DNA from: Pseudonocardia endophytica
GTDB lineage: Bacteria; Actinomycetota; Actinomycetes; Mycobacteriales; Pseudonocardiaceae
DNA length: 64,000 nucleotides
Assembly (NCBI RefSeq): GCF_004339565.1
Contig: NZ_SMFZ01000002.1
Coordinates: 62,001 to 126,000, forward strand
Direction: 5' to 3'
Positions 15,000-23,787 of the stretch are shown one piece after another (the stretch's first letter is position 1; the number at the start of each line of letters is the position of its first letter). The notes beneath the pieces were generated by a model, which saw only the letters and a list, made by a program, of their open reading frames with translations, did not search any database and was not told the origin of the DNA. The position numbers and the translations under genes are program-made.

Positions 15000-15539
15000 G
15001 TGCACGCTGGTGTGGTGACCGGACTGCCGTGGGTGTGGGGCGCCCGGCCCGACGAGGTGGCGGCGCCGTTCCCGTGTGGTGACCACGTGCCGTCGCGACG
15101 GTCCATGGTCCGGGCCGTCGACGTCGCGGCCGACCCGGAGACGGTGTTCCGCCGGCTCTGCCAGCTGCGCGTCGCGCCGTACAGCTACGACCTCGTCGAC
15201 AACCTCGGTCGTCGCAGCCCGCGCACGCTCACCCCGGGGCTCGACGATCTGAGCCCCGGCCAGCGCTTTCTGATCATGTTCCGGATCAGCGGCTTCGTGC
15301 CCGGCCGCGAGATCACCGCCGTCGGCGGGAACCGGGCGTTCGGTCCGGTGGCCTGCACGTACCGCGTCGTGCCGGACGGGCCCGGTCGCAGCAGGCTGGT
15401 CGCCCGGCTGGACGTGACGGTGGACAACCGGGTTCGACGGGTGGTCGCGCACCTGATCGCGTGGGGCGACCTGGTCATGATGCGCAGGCAGCTCCGGACG
15501 CTCGCCGCCCTGGCCGGAGGCCGACCGGGCCAGGCATGA
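15000..15539 (+). CDS. SRPBCC-fold protein, second type
   Basis: The 179-residue protein has the START-like opening RAVDVAADPETVFRRLCQLRVAPYSYDLVDNLGRRSPRTL and the later strand GPVACTYRVVPDGPGRSRLV. It resembles small actinobacterial proteins annotated as polyketide-cyclase/SRPBCC. No catalytic residue can be named. The start is uncertain (GTG 15000 or GTG 15015) because no RBS is evident. It ends 7 nt before the acyl-CoA ligase, so the two are probably cotranscribed. Confidence 0.65.
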   Translation: MHAGVVTGLPWVWGARPDEVAAPFPCGDHVPSRRSMVRAVDVAADPETVFRRLCQLRVAPYSYDLVDNLGRRSPRTLTPGLDDLSPGQRFLIMFRISGFVPGREITAVGGNRAFGPVACTYRVVPDGPGRSRLVARLDVTVDNRVRRVVAHLIAWGDLVMMRRQLRTLAALAGGRPGQA

Positions 15540-15546
15540 TCCGGGC

Positions 15547-17160
15547 ATGCCCGACGACGTGTTCGCTTACTCCGCCGAGACGCAGGCCTCGGTCGACCGC
15601 GCCCGCCAGCAGTCGATCGGCACGCTGTTGCACCGCACCGCCCAGCGCCACCCGGACAAGATCGGCGTGATCGCAGGCGAGCGCCGGGTGACGTTCGCCG
15701 ACTTCGACGCCGCCGTGAACCGGTGCGCCGCCGCGCTGTCGGACGCGGGGCTGTCCCAGGGCGAGCGGCTGGCGCTGGTGTGTCACAACAGCTGGCAGTT
15801 CGGCGTGCTGAACTTCGCGACCGCGCGGCTCGGGGTCGTCCTGGTGCCGGTCAACTTCATGCTGAACGCCGAGGAGATCGCGTTCATCCTGGAGCACTCC
15901 GGCTCGCGTGCCGTCGTCACCGAGGACTCGCTGTCCGGCACCGTGCAGAAGGCGATCGAGGTCGCCGGGATCGACGTCCCGATCCGGGGCTGGGTGAACC
16001 TCGGCGGTACGCCCGCCGCGGACGGCTGGACCGATGTGGACACCTGGATCGACGGCGATCGGAACCCGGGCGCCCCGGACGTCCACGTCGCCGACGACGA
16101 TCCGCTGCGCCTGATGTACACCTCGGGCACCGAGTCGAAGCCCAAGGGCGTGCTGCTGCCGTCACGCTCGCTGATCTCGCAGTACCTGTCCTGCATCGTC
16201 GACGGCGGGATGGAGCACGACGACGTCGAGGCCCACTCCCTGCCGATGTACCACTGCGCGCAGCTGGACTGCTTCTTCTCCGTCGACGTCTACCTGGGCG
16301 CGACCAGCATCATCCTGCCGGGCGCGGACGCCGGGACGCTGCTCGCGACGATCGAGCGGGAGAAGGTCACGAAGCTGTTCTGCCCGCCGACGGTGTGGAT
16401 CTCGCTGCTCCGCCATCCCCGGTTCGACGACACCGACCTGTCCAGCCTGCGCAAGGGTTACTACGGCGCCGCCGCCATGCCCGTCGAGGTCCTGCACGAG
16501 CTGGGCCGCCGGCTGCCGGACGTCCGGTTCTGGAACTTCTACGGCCAGACCGAGATGTCGCCGCTGGCCACGATCCTGCGTCCGCACGAGCAGCTCGAGC
16601 GGGCCGGGTCGGCGGGGCGGGCGTCGCTGAACGTCGAGACCCGGATCGTCGACGACGAGAACACCGAGCTCCCGCGCGGGGAGGTCGGTGAGATCGTGCA
16701 CCGCAGCCCGCACGCGATGCTCGGGTACTACCGCGACGAGGAGAAGACAGCCGCTGCGTTCGCCGACGGCTGGTTCCACTCCGGCGACCTCGGGGTGATG
16801 GACGACGACGGGTACCTCGCCGTCGTCGACCGGAAGAAGGACATGATCAAGACCGGTGGGGAGAACGTGGCCAGCCGGGAGGTCGAGGAGTCGCTCTACC
16901 TGCTCGAGGGCGTCGCCGAGGTGGCCGTGTTCGGGATCAGCCACCCGCACTGGATCGAGGCGGTGACGGCGGTCGTCGTGCCGAAGGACGGCGTCACGCT
17001 CACCGAGGACGACGTCAACGCGCACGCCAAGGAGAAGCTGGCCGGCTACAAGCGCCCGAAGTACGTCGTGTTCGCCGAGGAGCTGCCGAAGAACCCGAGC
17101 GGCAAGATCCTCAAGCGGGAGCTGCGCGACCGGCACGGCGACCTGGCGAAGAACGACTAA
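15547..17160 (+). CDS. Acyl-CoA synthetase (AMP-forming, FadD type)
   Basis: The 537-residue ANL-superfamily enzyme has the P-loop [11 protein letters not shown] (~191-201), [10 protein letters not shown] (A5), [33 protein letters not shown] (A7-A8 hinge) and the A10 lysine in [11 protein letters not shown] (~516-523). It activates a carboxylic acid with ATP and transfers it to CoA. The motif set and length match fatty-acyl-CoA ligases; chain preference is unreadable. Its TAA overlaps the TAG of the convergent ycsI-like gene. Confidence 0.9.
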   Translation: MPDDVFAYSAETQASVDRARQQSIGTLLHRTAQRHPDKIGVIAGERRVTFADFDAAVNRCAAALSDAGLSQGERLALVCHNSWQFGVLNFATARLGVVLVPVNFMLNAEEIAFILEHSGSRAVVTEDSLSGTVQKAIEVAGIDVPIRGWVNLGGTPAADGWTDVDTWIDGDRNPGAPDVHVADDDPLRLMYTSGTESKPKGVLLPSRSLISQYLSCIVDGGMEHDDVEAHSLPMYHCAQLDCFFSVDVYLGATSIILPGADAGTLLATIEREKVTKLFCPPTVWISLLRHPRFDDTDLSSLRKGYYGAAAMPVEVLHELGRRLPDVRFWNFYGQTEMSPLATILRPHEQLERAGSAGRASLNVETRIVDDENTELPRGEVGEIVHRSPHAMLGYYRDEEKTAAAFADGWFHSGDLGVMDDDGYLAVVDRKKDMIKTGGENVASREVEESLYLLEGVAEVAVFGISHPHWIEAVTAVVVPKDGVTLTEDDVNAHAKEKLAGYKRPKYVVFAEELPKNPSGKILKRELRDRHGDLAKND

Positions 17161-17942
17161 CCGACGAGCGGCTCCGGCGTGTCGGTGATCAGCATGTGCC
17201 CCGGCTCGTGCGCGATCACCAGCGGCAGCCGCGACTCGACGACGGCCGCCTGCGGTGTCACGCCGCACGCCCAGAACACCGGCACCTCGCCCGGCGCGAC
17301 CGGGACCGGGTCGCCGTAGTCCGGGTCGTCCAGGTCGGTGATCCCGAGCGCACCGGGGTCGCCGACCTGCACCGGTGCCCCGTGCGTCTCCGGGTACCGG
17401 GCGGTGATCTCGACGGCCCGCTGCACGAGCGCTTCCGGGATCGGGCGCATCGACACCACGAGCGGGCCGCCGAGCGCGCCCGCCGACCGGCAGCGCCGCG
17501 TCGTCCGGTACATCGGCACGTTGCAGCCGCGGGCGATGTGCCGCACCGGGACCCCGGCCGCCAGCAGCGCGCGCTCGAACGTGAAGCTGCAGCCGAGCAG
17601 GAAGCTGACCAGGTCGTCGCGCCAGTGGTCGCGCACGTCCGGGACGGTCTCGACGAGCTCGCCGTCGCGGTACACACGGTAGGCGGGGAGGTCGGTCCGC
17701 ACGTCGCCGTCCGGTCCGCCCAGCAGCGGGCCGGAGATCTCACCGGCCTCCAGCACGTCGAGCACCGGGCAGGACTTCGGGTTGCGCTGGGCGAACAGCA
17801 GCACGTCCCACGCGTTCGCCGACGGGATGGTGATCAGGTTCGCCTGCACCCACCCGTCGCACCATCCGGTCGTCGGTGTCACGAGACCGTCCCGGAAGCG
17901 GGCCCGCGCGTCCGCCGGGTGCAGGGCGGTCGGGGCGCTCAC
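17157..17942 (-). CDS. DUF1445/YcsI-like putative hydro-lyase (D-glutamate cyclase family)
   Basis: The 261-residue protein matches YcsI/DUF1445: [60 protein letters not shown] and [13 protein letters not shown], all characteristic Cys/His-containing segments. The family includes mitochondrial D-glutamate cyclase, which turns D-Glu into 5-oxo-D-proline, and sits in 5-oxoproline clusters with YcsF (PxpA) and YcsG. The GTG start overlaps the transporter stop as GTGA. A pxpA gene lies 7.6 kb away (25511-26278). Confidence 0.85.
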   Translation of the reverse strand: MSAPTALHPADARARFRDGLVTPTTGWCDGWVQANLITIPSANAWDVLLFAQRNPKSCPVLDVLEAGEISGPLLGGPDGDVRTDLPAYRVYRDGELVETVPDVRDHWRDDLVSFLLGCSFTFERALLAAGVPVRHIARGCNVPMYRTTRRCRSAGALGGPLVVSMRPIPEALVQRAVEITARYPETHGAPVQVGDPGALGITDLDDPDYGDPVPVAPGEVPVFWACGVTPQAAVVESRLPLVIAHEPGHMLITDTPEPLVG

Positions 17943-19138
17943 AGCTTCCCCACGAACTCGACGATCGTCTGGTAGCCGAGGAACAGGCTGACCAGCCATG
18001 CCAGGATGCCGATCACCAGCAGCCACACCGGATACCGGTAGCCGCCGAGCAGGTCCCGCCGTCGCCAGGCCACCCAGAGGATCACCGTGAACCCGATCGG
18101 CAGGATCAGGCCGTTGAACGCGCCGGCGAACACGAGCAGCGTCACCGGCGTCGTCCCGGCGACCAGGAACACCGCGGCGCTGAGCACGATGAAGGCGACC
18201 GTGACCAGCGTCTTGCGACGGGCGGGTGTCGCCTCGGACGTCATGAAGGTGACCGACGTGTACGCGGCACCGATCACGGACGTGATCGCCGCGGCCCACA
18301 GGATCACGCCGAACATCCGCAGGCCCACCTGACCGGCCGCCGTCTCGAACACGGTCGCCGTCGGGTTGTCGGTGGACAGCGACGTGCCGGCCGCGACGAC
18401 GCCGAGCACGGCCAGGAACAGCAGCGCCCGCATCAGAGCCGTCACCAGGATGCCGAGCACGGAGCTGCGGCTGACCTCGCGCGCGTGTTCCGGCCCGGTC
18501 ATGCCGGAGTCGACCAGCCGGTGCGCCCCGGCATAGGTGATGTACCCGCCGACCGTGCCGCCGATCAGCGTGGTGATCACGATGAAGTCGATCTGGTCCG
18601 GGAGCACGGTCTGACGCAGCGCATCCCCGACCGGCGGCCCGGACACGACGGCGACGTACGCCGTCAGCAGGATCATCACGAACCCGAGCACGACGACGAC
18701 CCGGTCCAGCGCCGCGCCCGCCCGCTTGATGCAGAACAGCGCGACGGCCAGCGCCGCCGAGATCGCGCCGCCGATCCGCGCGTCCATCCCGAACATCGCG
18801 TTCATCCCGAGGCCCGCACCGGCCACGTTCGCGATGTTGAAGATGAACCCGCCGACCACGACGAGCACGGTCAGCACCCAACCCGCGCCCGGCGCGACCC
18901 GGTTGCCCAGCTCGTGCGCGCGCATCCGGGTCACCCCGATCACGCGCCACACGTTGAGCTGCACGGCGGCGTCGACCAGCGTGGACACCAGGATCGCGAA
19001 GGCGAACGCGGCCCCGAGCCGTGCCGTGAACGTGGTGGTCTGCGTGATGAAGCCGGGCCCGATGGCGCTCGTCGCCATCAGGAACATGGCTCCGAGCACG
19101 GTGGCCCTGGCGTTCACCGGGCGCGTGTCCTGGGACAT
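17939..19138 (-). CDS. NRAMP-family/YcsG-like transporter
   Basis: The 399-residue protein has 11 predicted TM helices. It opens [23 protein letters not shown], where NRAMP metal transporters carry DPGN in TM1. Here the motif reads SAIGPGF and lacks the DPGN metal ligands. TM6 lacks a clear MPH motif as well. It is therefore probably not a Mn/Fe importer; YcsG-type members are linked to 5-oxoproline or amino-acid metabolism by context. It is the first gene of a two-gene operon, divergent from gntR. ATG 19138 has GGAGG upstream. Confidence 0.82.
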   Translation of the reverse strand: MSQDTRPVNARATVLGAMFLMATSAIGPGFITQTTTFTARLGAAFAFAILVSTLVDAAVQLNVWRVIGVTRMRAHELGNRVAPGAGWVLTVLVVVGGFIFNIANVAGAGLGMNAMFGMDARIGGAISAALAVALFCIKRAGAALDRVVVVLGFVMILLTAYVAVVSGPPVGDALRQTVLPDQIDFIVITTLIGGTVGGYITYAGAHRLVDSGMTGPEHAREVSRSSVLGILVTALMRALLFLAVLGVVAAGTSLSTDNPTATVFETAAGQVGLRMFGVILWAAAITSVIGAAYTSVTFMTSEATPARRKTLVTVAFIVLSAAVFLVAGTTPVTLLVFAGAFNGLILPIGFTVILWVAWRRRDLLGGYRYPVWLLVIGILAWLVSLFLGYQTIVEFVGKL

Positions 19139-19192
19139 GACGTCCTCCAGCCGGATTGCGGTTGGTGGTGCGCGTCACGAAGACGGTAGAGA

Positions 19193-19203
19193 TTGTTCAA
19201 CGA
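19193..19203. promoter_or_regulatory. GntR/FadR-type operator TTGTTCAACGA
   Basis: The sequence fits the FadR-subfamily consensus TNGTNNNACNA exactly. It lies in the 109-bp divergent gap between the transporter start (19138) and gntR (19248). The simplest reading is autoregulation and control of the transporter/hydro-lyase operon. Confidence 0.6.
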
Positions 19204-19233
19204 TCCCGCAATCCGACGTGTTGACGATCTGGG

Positions 19234-19239
19234 TAGTGT
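19234..19239 (+). promoter_or_regulatory. -10 box TAGTGT; leaderless start of gntR
   Basis: TAGTGT lies 8 nt before GTG 19248 and there is no Shine-Dalgarno sequence, which supports that start and a leaderless message. Confidence 0.45.
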
Positions 19240-19247
19240 CGGGTCAC

Positions 19248-19946
19248 GTGGGAACCGACGCCGTGGTCGCCGAGGCGCTGGCCTCGCTCGCGGCGACCCG
19301 TCATGTCGTCGTCCCGGCGTCCGAGCGGGTCGCGGCCGACATCCGTGACCAGGTCGCCGCCGCGAAGCTGCCGGTCGGTGCGCGTCTCCCGGAGGAGGGT
19401 CTCGGCCGGGCGCTGCAGGTCTCCCGGAACACCGTGCGCGAGGCGCTGTCCCAGCTGATCGCCGAGCGCGTGCTGGTGCGGGTGCCGAACCGCGGCGTGT
19501 TCGTCGTGCAGCCCGAGGTCGACGACGTCCGCGACGTGTACCGCTCCCGCCTCGTGATCGAGACGGGCGCGTTGCGGCACGGCGAGCTCGTCGACGACGC
19601 GCAGGCGGTCGCGCGGGTCCGCTCGGCCGTCGAGGGTGGTCGGGCGTCCGCCGCGCGCAGCGACTGGACCGGCGTCGCGGACGCGAACCAGTTCTTCCAC
19701 CGCGCCGTCGTCGGCCTGGCCGGAAGCCCTCGACTGGACCGGGAGATGGACCGCCTGCTCGCCGAGATGCGGCTGGTGTTCCAGCGGATGCCCGAGGTTC
19801 GCGCGTTCCACGAGCCGTACCTGGCCCGCAACATCGCGATCACCGACCTGATCGAGCGCGGCGCGCTTCCCGAGGCCGCCGACGAGCTGGCCGCCTACCT
19901 CGTCGTGGCGCGGGACCAGATCGTGGAGGCGTACGCGGGGCTCTGA
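19248..19946 (+). CDS. GntR-family regulator (FadR subfamily)
   Basis: The 232-residue protein has an N-terminal winged helix (~25-90: VAADIRDQVAAAKLPVGARLPEEGLGRALQVSRNTVREALSQLIAERVLVRVPNRGVFV). An all-helical FCD ligand-binding domain (~95-225) follows, with DVYRSRLVIETGALRH, FHRAVVGLAGSPRLDREM and the metal-ligand pattern Asp...His...His. Ligands are usually carboxylic acids; 5-oxoproline or glutamate derivatives fit the neighbouring genes (inference). GTG 19248 follows a -10 box by 8 nt. Confidence 0.88.
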   Translation: MGTDAVVAEALASLAATRHVVVPASERVAADIRDQVAAAKLPVGARLPEEGLGRALQVSRNTVREALSQLIAERVLVRVPNRGVFVVQPEVDDVRDVYRSRLVIETGALRHGELVDDAQAVARVRSAVEGGRASAARSDWTGVADANQFFHRAVVGLAGSPRLDREMDRLLAEMRLVFQRMPEVRAFHEPYLARNIAITDLIERGALPEAADELAAYLVVARDQIVEAYAGL

Positions 19947-20350
19947 CGCGTCAATATGAATGGGCCTCGCAGCCTGAAACAATTGACATGTTTGATACGA
20001 ACGAAACAGTGTGAGAGCGAGCACAGGCGCTTGTTCGCGACTGCTTTTCTTTCGTATTTTCGTTGCATGCGACGGAGTCTTGGTGCCGACGAGGCAGTGT
20101 GGGGCGGTCCGTGTCACCGTGTCCTGCGCTGTTGTCGCTCCTGATTCTCGACCCGTCGTCCCGTCGGGCCCCGCAGTCGCTGCGAGCGCTCGGACCGACG
20201 CCCTCCGGGTGATCTTCCCGGTTCTTCTTCCGCACCATTTTCCGTGATGCCTGCCGGCGCATCCCGGTTCGTGGTGCGTCACCGATTCGTACCGATTCCG
20301 GCTCTCGAACAACGGCGTTCTGCAGCTCGCATCATCGAGAGGAAACGCTC
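19947..20350 (+). promoter_or_regulatory. AT-rich 404-bp noncoding region upstream of NAD/PRPP operon
   Basis: The first ~150 bp is much more AT-rich than anything else in the window (for example around 20040-20065, repeated TTTTC/TTTCG). TTGACA at 19983-19988 and CAGTGT at 20007-20012 (18-bp spacer) form a plausible promoter, with short TGTTT/AAACA arms inside (19989-20008). This would give a ~340-nt leader before the NAMPT RBS, long enough for regulatory RNA, but I see no known riboswitch fold. Open frames here lack RBS and similarity. Confidence 0.4.
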
Positions 20351-21817
20351 ATGGTCACGAAGTTCTCCGATTTCGGGAACATCATCCTCAACACCGACAG
20401 CTACAAGCACTCCCACCACGTGCTGTACCCGCCGAACACCGAGTACGTCTCCAGCTACATCGAGTCCCGCGGTGGGCCCTACCCGGCGCACCTGTTCGTC
20501 GGTCTGCAGGCGTTCGTCAAGGAATACCTGCTCAAGCCGATCACGCTGGAGGACATCGACGAGGCGGAGGTCGTCACCCGCCAGCACAAGATCCCGTTCA
20601 ACCGGGACGGCTGGCTCGGCGTGCTCAACGACCACGACGGCTACCTGCCGCTGGAGATCGAGGCGATCCCCGAGGGCACCGTGCTGCCGGTCCGCAACGC
20701 CCTCGTCCAGATCATCAACACCGATCCGAAGTACTACTGGCTCACCAGCTTCGTCGAGACCCCGCTGCTGCGCTCGGTCTGGTACCCGACGTCGGTGGGC
20801 ACGTTGAGCTGGCTCGGCAAGCAGATCATCCGGACGGCGCTGCAGCGGACCTCCGACCACCCGGAGATCATCCGTGACCTGCTGCACGACTACGGCGCAC
20901 GTGGGGTGAGCTCGCAGCAGTCGGCCGCGCTGGGCGGGCTCGCCCACCTGGTGAACTTCGAGCAGACGGACACGATCTCCGGCTCGCTCGCCGCGCAGCG
21001 GTACTACAACGCGATCGCCCCCGGTGCGTCCGGACCGAACTCCGAGCACTCCACGATGACCGCATGGGGGCCCGAGAACGAGTCGGCCGCGTACGCCAAC
21101 GCGATCAACAAGTACCGCGGCTGGCCGGTCGTCGTGATCGTGTCCGACTCCTACGACCTCGAGAACGCGGTGCACAACATCTTCGGCCGCGAGCTCAAGG
21201 AGCTGGTGGACAACCACACCGGGACGGTGTTCGTCCGGCCGGACTCCGGCGACCCGGTGTCGATCGTGTCGGACACGATCGAGGGCCTGATCAAGCACTA
21301 CGGCCACATCGAGAACAGCAAGGGCTACAAGGTGCTGCCCGACCAGATCCGGGTCTGCCAGGGCGACGGCATCACCCTGGACAGCCTGCGGGACATCTAC
21401 GCCGAGCTCGACCGGCGCAAGCTCGCCGCCGACAACGTGTACTTCGGGATGGGCGGCGGCCTGCTGCAGCAGATCAACCGGGACACGCTGCACTTCGCGC
21501 AGAAGGCCAACGCGGTGCGCATCGACGGTGAGTGGGTGGACATCTGGAAGAGCCCCAGCGGTGTCGACCTCAAGGCCTCCAAGCGCGGCAGGCTGGCCGT
21601 GCGCAGGGTCGGGGACGGGTACGAGACCGTCCCGAAGGACTCCGTCCCGCCGGAGGAGAACCTGCTCCAGCCGGTCTACCGCAACGGAAAGCTGCTCAGG
21701 CGATGGGACTTCCTCGACCTGATCGAGCGCAGCGAGCGCTCCGTGCCGGAGCACTACTACTCCTCGATCCTGCCCAGCAGCTCCTCCGACGCCCCGCTGC
21801 CCGCGGCCGGTGCCTGA
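20351..21817 (+). CDS. nadV: Nicotinamide phosphoribosyltransferase
   Basis: The 488-residue enzyme is collinear with NAMPT/NadV. It has NIILNTDSYKHSHHVLYPPNT at the N-terminus, YIESRGG, the PRPP/phosphate-binding FVRPDSGDPV (~295-304), VCQGDGIT, FGMGGGLLQQINRD and EEYLLKPI-type segments; length matches (~490). It converts nicotinamide + PRPP to NMN + PPi. It belongs to the NAMPT (type II PRTase) group, not the nicotinate PRTase PncB. It is the first gene of a six-gene plus-strand operon that also encodes PRPP synthetase, its cosubstrate source. GAGAGGAAA precedes ATG 20351. Confidence 0.95.
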   Translation: MVTKFSDFGNIILNTDSYKHSHHVLYPPNTEYVSSYIESRGGPYPAHLFVGLQAFVKEYLLKPITLEDIDEAEVVTRQHKIPFNRDGWLGVLNDHDGYLPLEIEAIPEGTVLPVRNALVQIINTDPKYYWLTSFVETPLLRSVWYPTSVGTLSWLGKQIIRTALQRTSDHPEIIRDLLHDYGARGVSSQQSAALGGLAHLVNFEQTDTISGSLAAQRYYNAIAPGASGPNSEHSTMTAWGPENESAAYANAINKYRGWPVVVIVSDSYDLENAVHNIFGRELKELVDNHTGTVFVRPDSGDPVSIVSDTIEGLIKHYGHIENSKGYKVLPDQIRVCQGDGITLDSLRDIYAELDRRKLAADNVYFGMGGGLLQQINRDTLHFAQKANAVRIDGEWVDIWKSPSGVDLKASKRGRLAVRRVGDGYETVPKDSVPPEENLLQPVYRNGKLLRRWDFLDLIERSERSVPEHYYSSILPSSSSDAPLPAAGA

Positions 21818-21851
21818 GACCGGCGACCCGCCTTCCGGGAGGACTCACCAC

Positions 21852-22571
21852 ATGGGGGCCGAACCGTCCCACGGTGTCATACCCGCTCTCGACGTCTCGG
21901 GCATCGACGAGGTGCTGCGGCTCGTCGAGGCCACGACCGGGATCGACGGCGTCGTCGGGTACAAGATCAGCCAGCGCACGGTGCTGGAGATCGGTCTCGT
22001 CGACGCCGTGCGGGCGCTGCGCACCGTCACCGACCGCCCGCTGTACTACGACCACCAGAAGGCGGGCCTGGACGTCCCGTCCAACGGGGCAGGGTTCGCC
22101 TCGGCCGTGGCATCGGCCCGCGTGGACGGCGTCATCGTCTTCCCGGTCGCCGGACCGACCGCGGTGCGCGGCTTCGTCCGGGGAGCGCTGGACCACGGCG
22201 TTCGGCCGATCGTCGGGGCCGCGCTCCCGCTGCCCGACTTCACGATCTCCGGGGGCGGCTGGCTGCACGACGACGTGCTGGCGCGGGTGGCGGCACTCGC
22301 GCTGGCCGAGGGGGCGCGCGACGTCGTCGTGCCGGCCCACGACCTGCGGCAGCTCGAGACCGTCACCGGCGAGCTGACCGACGGCGGGCAGGACCCGACG
22401 TTCTTCCTGCCGGGGATCGGGGCCGAGGGCAGCCCTCTTGCCGCGGCCTTCTCCGCCGTCCGTGGCCCGCGCGCGCACGCCATCGTCGGGCGCGCGATCC
22501 ACGCCGACCCCGACCCGGCCGCGGCCACCCGCCGGCTGGCCGACACGGCACTGGCCGCAGCGACCCACTGA
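21852..22571 (+). CDS. Orotidine-5'-phosphate decarboxylase superfamily protein
   Basis: The 239-residue TIM-barrel protein of the OMPDC/HUMPS superfamily has ALDV with Asp14 (ribose contact) and GYKIS with Lys38. Its active-site loop is YYDHQKAGLD (Asp67, Lys70, Asp74), where canonical OMPDCs have DxKxxD; it is longer by one residue on each side of Lys. A PGIGAEG-like phosphate loop and VGRAIH (the Gly-Arg phosphate grip) close the barrel. It lies between nadV and pncC-like genes rather than in a pyr operon. The true substrate may be another ribonucleotide. GGGAGG precedes ATG 21852. Confidence 0.8.
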   Translation: MGAEPSHGVIPALDVSGIDEVLRLVEATTGIDGVVGYKISQRTVLEIGLVDAVRALRTVTDRPLYYDHQKAGLDVPSNGAGFASAVASARVDGVIVFPVAGPTAVRGFVRGALDHGVRPIVGAALPLPDFTISGGGWLHDDVLARVAALALAEGARDVVVPAHDLRQLETVTGELTDGGQDPTFFLPGIGAEGSPLAAAFSAVRGPRAHAIVGRAIHADPDPAAATRRLADTALAAATH

Positions 22572-22618
22572 CCGTTCCCGGACCGGGCCCGGCCGGGACG
22601 ACCACACGAGGAGCAGGA

Positions 22619-23131
22619 ATGTCCGAACTGTTCGACCGCGAGGTACTCGACCAGGCGGCGCAGGTGCTGGCCCGCGCCCGGGACGGCGGTGTCCGCATCG
22701 CGACCGCCGAGACGGTCACCGGGGGGCTCGTGGCGGCCGCGCTCACCTCGGTGTCCGGTGCGTCGGCAGTGTTCGAGCGCGGTTTCGTCCTGTACCACCC
22801 GACGGCGAAGGCCGTCGGGCTGGGAGTCCCGCAGGAGGTGTCCGAGGAGCACGGCGTGGTCAGCGCCGCGGTCACCGAGGGGATCGCCGCGGGGATCCTG
22901 GACAACTCGACGGCCGACGCGGGCGTCGCCCTCACCGGCTACGCCGGACCGACCGGCGGTAACGACCGGGACCCGGTCGGCACCGTCTACACCTCGGCCA
23001 TCCACCGCGGCGGCAAGGTGGTCACCGAACGGCACGTGTTCGACGGCGACCGCACCGAGGTCAAGCTGCAGGCGGTGGAGGTGGCCCTGCGCCTTCTCGG
23101 CGACCAGCTCCAGGGCAGCGACGAGCCGTGA
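22619..23131 (+). CDS. CinA C-terminal/PncC-like protein (NMN deamidase family) with altered signature
   Basis: The 170-residue single-domain protein is of the PncC (nicotinamide-nucleotide amidase) type: SGASAVFERGFVLYHPTAKAVGLGV, VVSAAVTEGIAAG, VALTGYAGPTGG and DPVGTVYTSA. The family hallmark AESCTGG reads AETVTGG (residues 30-36), so the conserved Ser, regarded as the catalytic nucleophile, is Thr32 and the following Cys is Val. PncC makes nicotinate mononucleotide from NMN, the product of the first gene, so the context fits, but activity is uncertain. Its TGA overlaps the HAD start as GTGA. Confidence 0.82.
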   Translation: MSELFDREVLDQAAQVLARARDGGVRIATAETVTGGLVAAALTSVSGASAVFERGFVLYHPTAKAVGLGVPQEVSEEHGVVSAAVTEGIAAGILDNSTADAGVALTGYAGPTGGNDRDPVGTVYTSAIHRGGKVVTERHVFDGDRTEVKLQAVEVALRLLGDQLQGSDEP

Positions 23132-23781
23132 CCGCGCTGCACGTCTTCGACATGGACGGCACCCTGCTGCGCGGGACCAGCGCGAGCCTGGAGATCGGCC
23201 GCGGGATCGGCAGGCTGCCCGACATCGAGGAGTTCGAGGCGGCGTCCTCGGCGGGGACGATGGACAACGTCGCGTTCGCCAGGGCCTGCCATCCGATCTG
23301 GCAGACGCTCACCGAGACCGACGTCGACGACGCGTTCGCCGCCGCCCCGTGGATCGGCGGGATCGCCGAGGTCTGGGCGGACATCGCCGAGCGCGGCGAG
23401 CGCTCGGCGGTGGTCTCGATGTCGCCGCTGTTCTTCGTCCGGAGGCTGCTCGACTGGGGAGCCGGCTCGGTGCACGCCACCGACGTGCCGATCGGTCGAC
23501 CGCTGGACGAGTCCCTGGTGCTGACCACCGAGGCGAAGGTGACCATCGTCGAGTCGCTGCTCGGCGAGCACGGGCTGGAGCCGCACGACTGCGTGGCCTA
23601 CGGCGACTCCTACACGGACACGGCGCTGTTCCGGGCGGTGCCGAACACGGTGGCGATCAACGCCGACAGCCGGATCCGGCGCCTGGCGCGTGTCGTCTAC
23701 GACGGCGACGACCTGCGCGACGCCTACGGGCGGGGCCGGATGCTGCTGGGCGCCCGGACTCTGCAGGAGGGAACCGGGTGA
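23128..23781 (+). CDS. HAD-superfamily hydrolase, subfamily IB (SerB-like phosphatase)
   Basis: The 217-residue protein has motif I FDMDGTL (Asp8, Asp10) near the N-terminus, motif II Ser in VVSMSP, a Lys in TTEAKVTIVE (motif III) and motif IV YGDSYTDTALF. The short helical cap after motif I fits type IB, the phosphoserine phosphatase-like group. In this operon a nucleotide or phosphosugar is a plausible substrate (inference). The GTG start overlaps the pncC-like gene by 4 nt. Confidence 0.85.
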   Translation: MTALHVFDMDGTLLRGTSASLEIGRGIGRLPDIEEFEAASSAGTMDNVAFARACHPIWQTLTETDVDDAFAAAPWIGGIAEVWADIAERGERSAVVSMSPLFFVRRLLDWGAGSVHATDVPIGRPLDESLVLTTEAKVTIVESLLGEHGLEPHDCVAYGDSYTDTALFRAVPNTVAINADSRIRRLARVVYDGDDLRDAYGRGRMLLGARTLQEGTG

Positions 23782-23787
23782 ACCACG

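Noticed and set aside
19956..20247. Small ORFs in the AT-rich gap before nadV
   Set aside because: No RBS, no recognisable motif and Cys/Arg-rich random-looking products.
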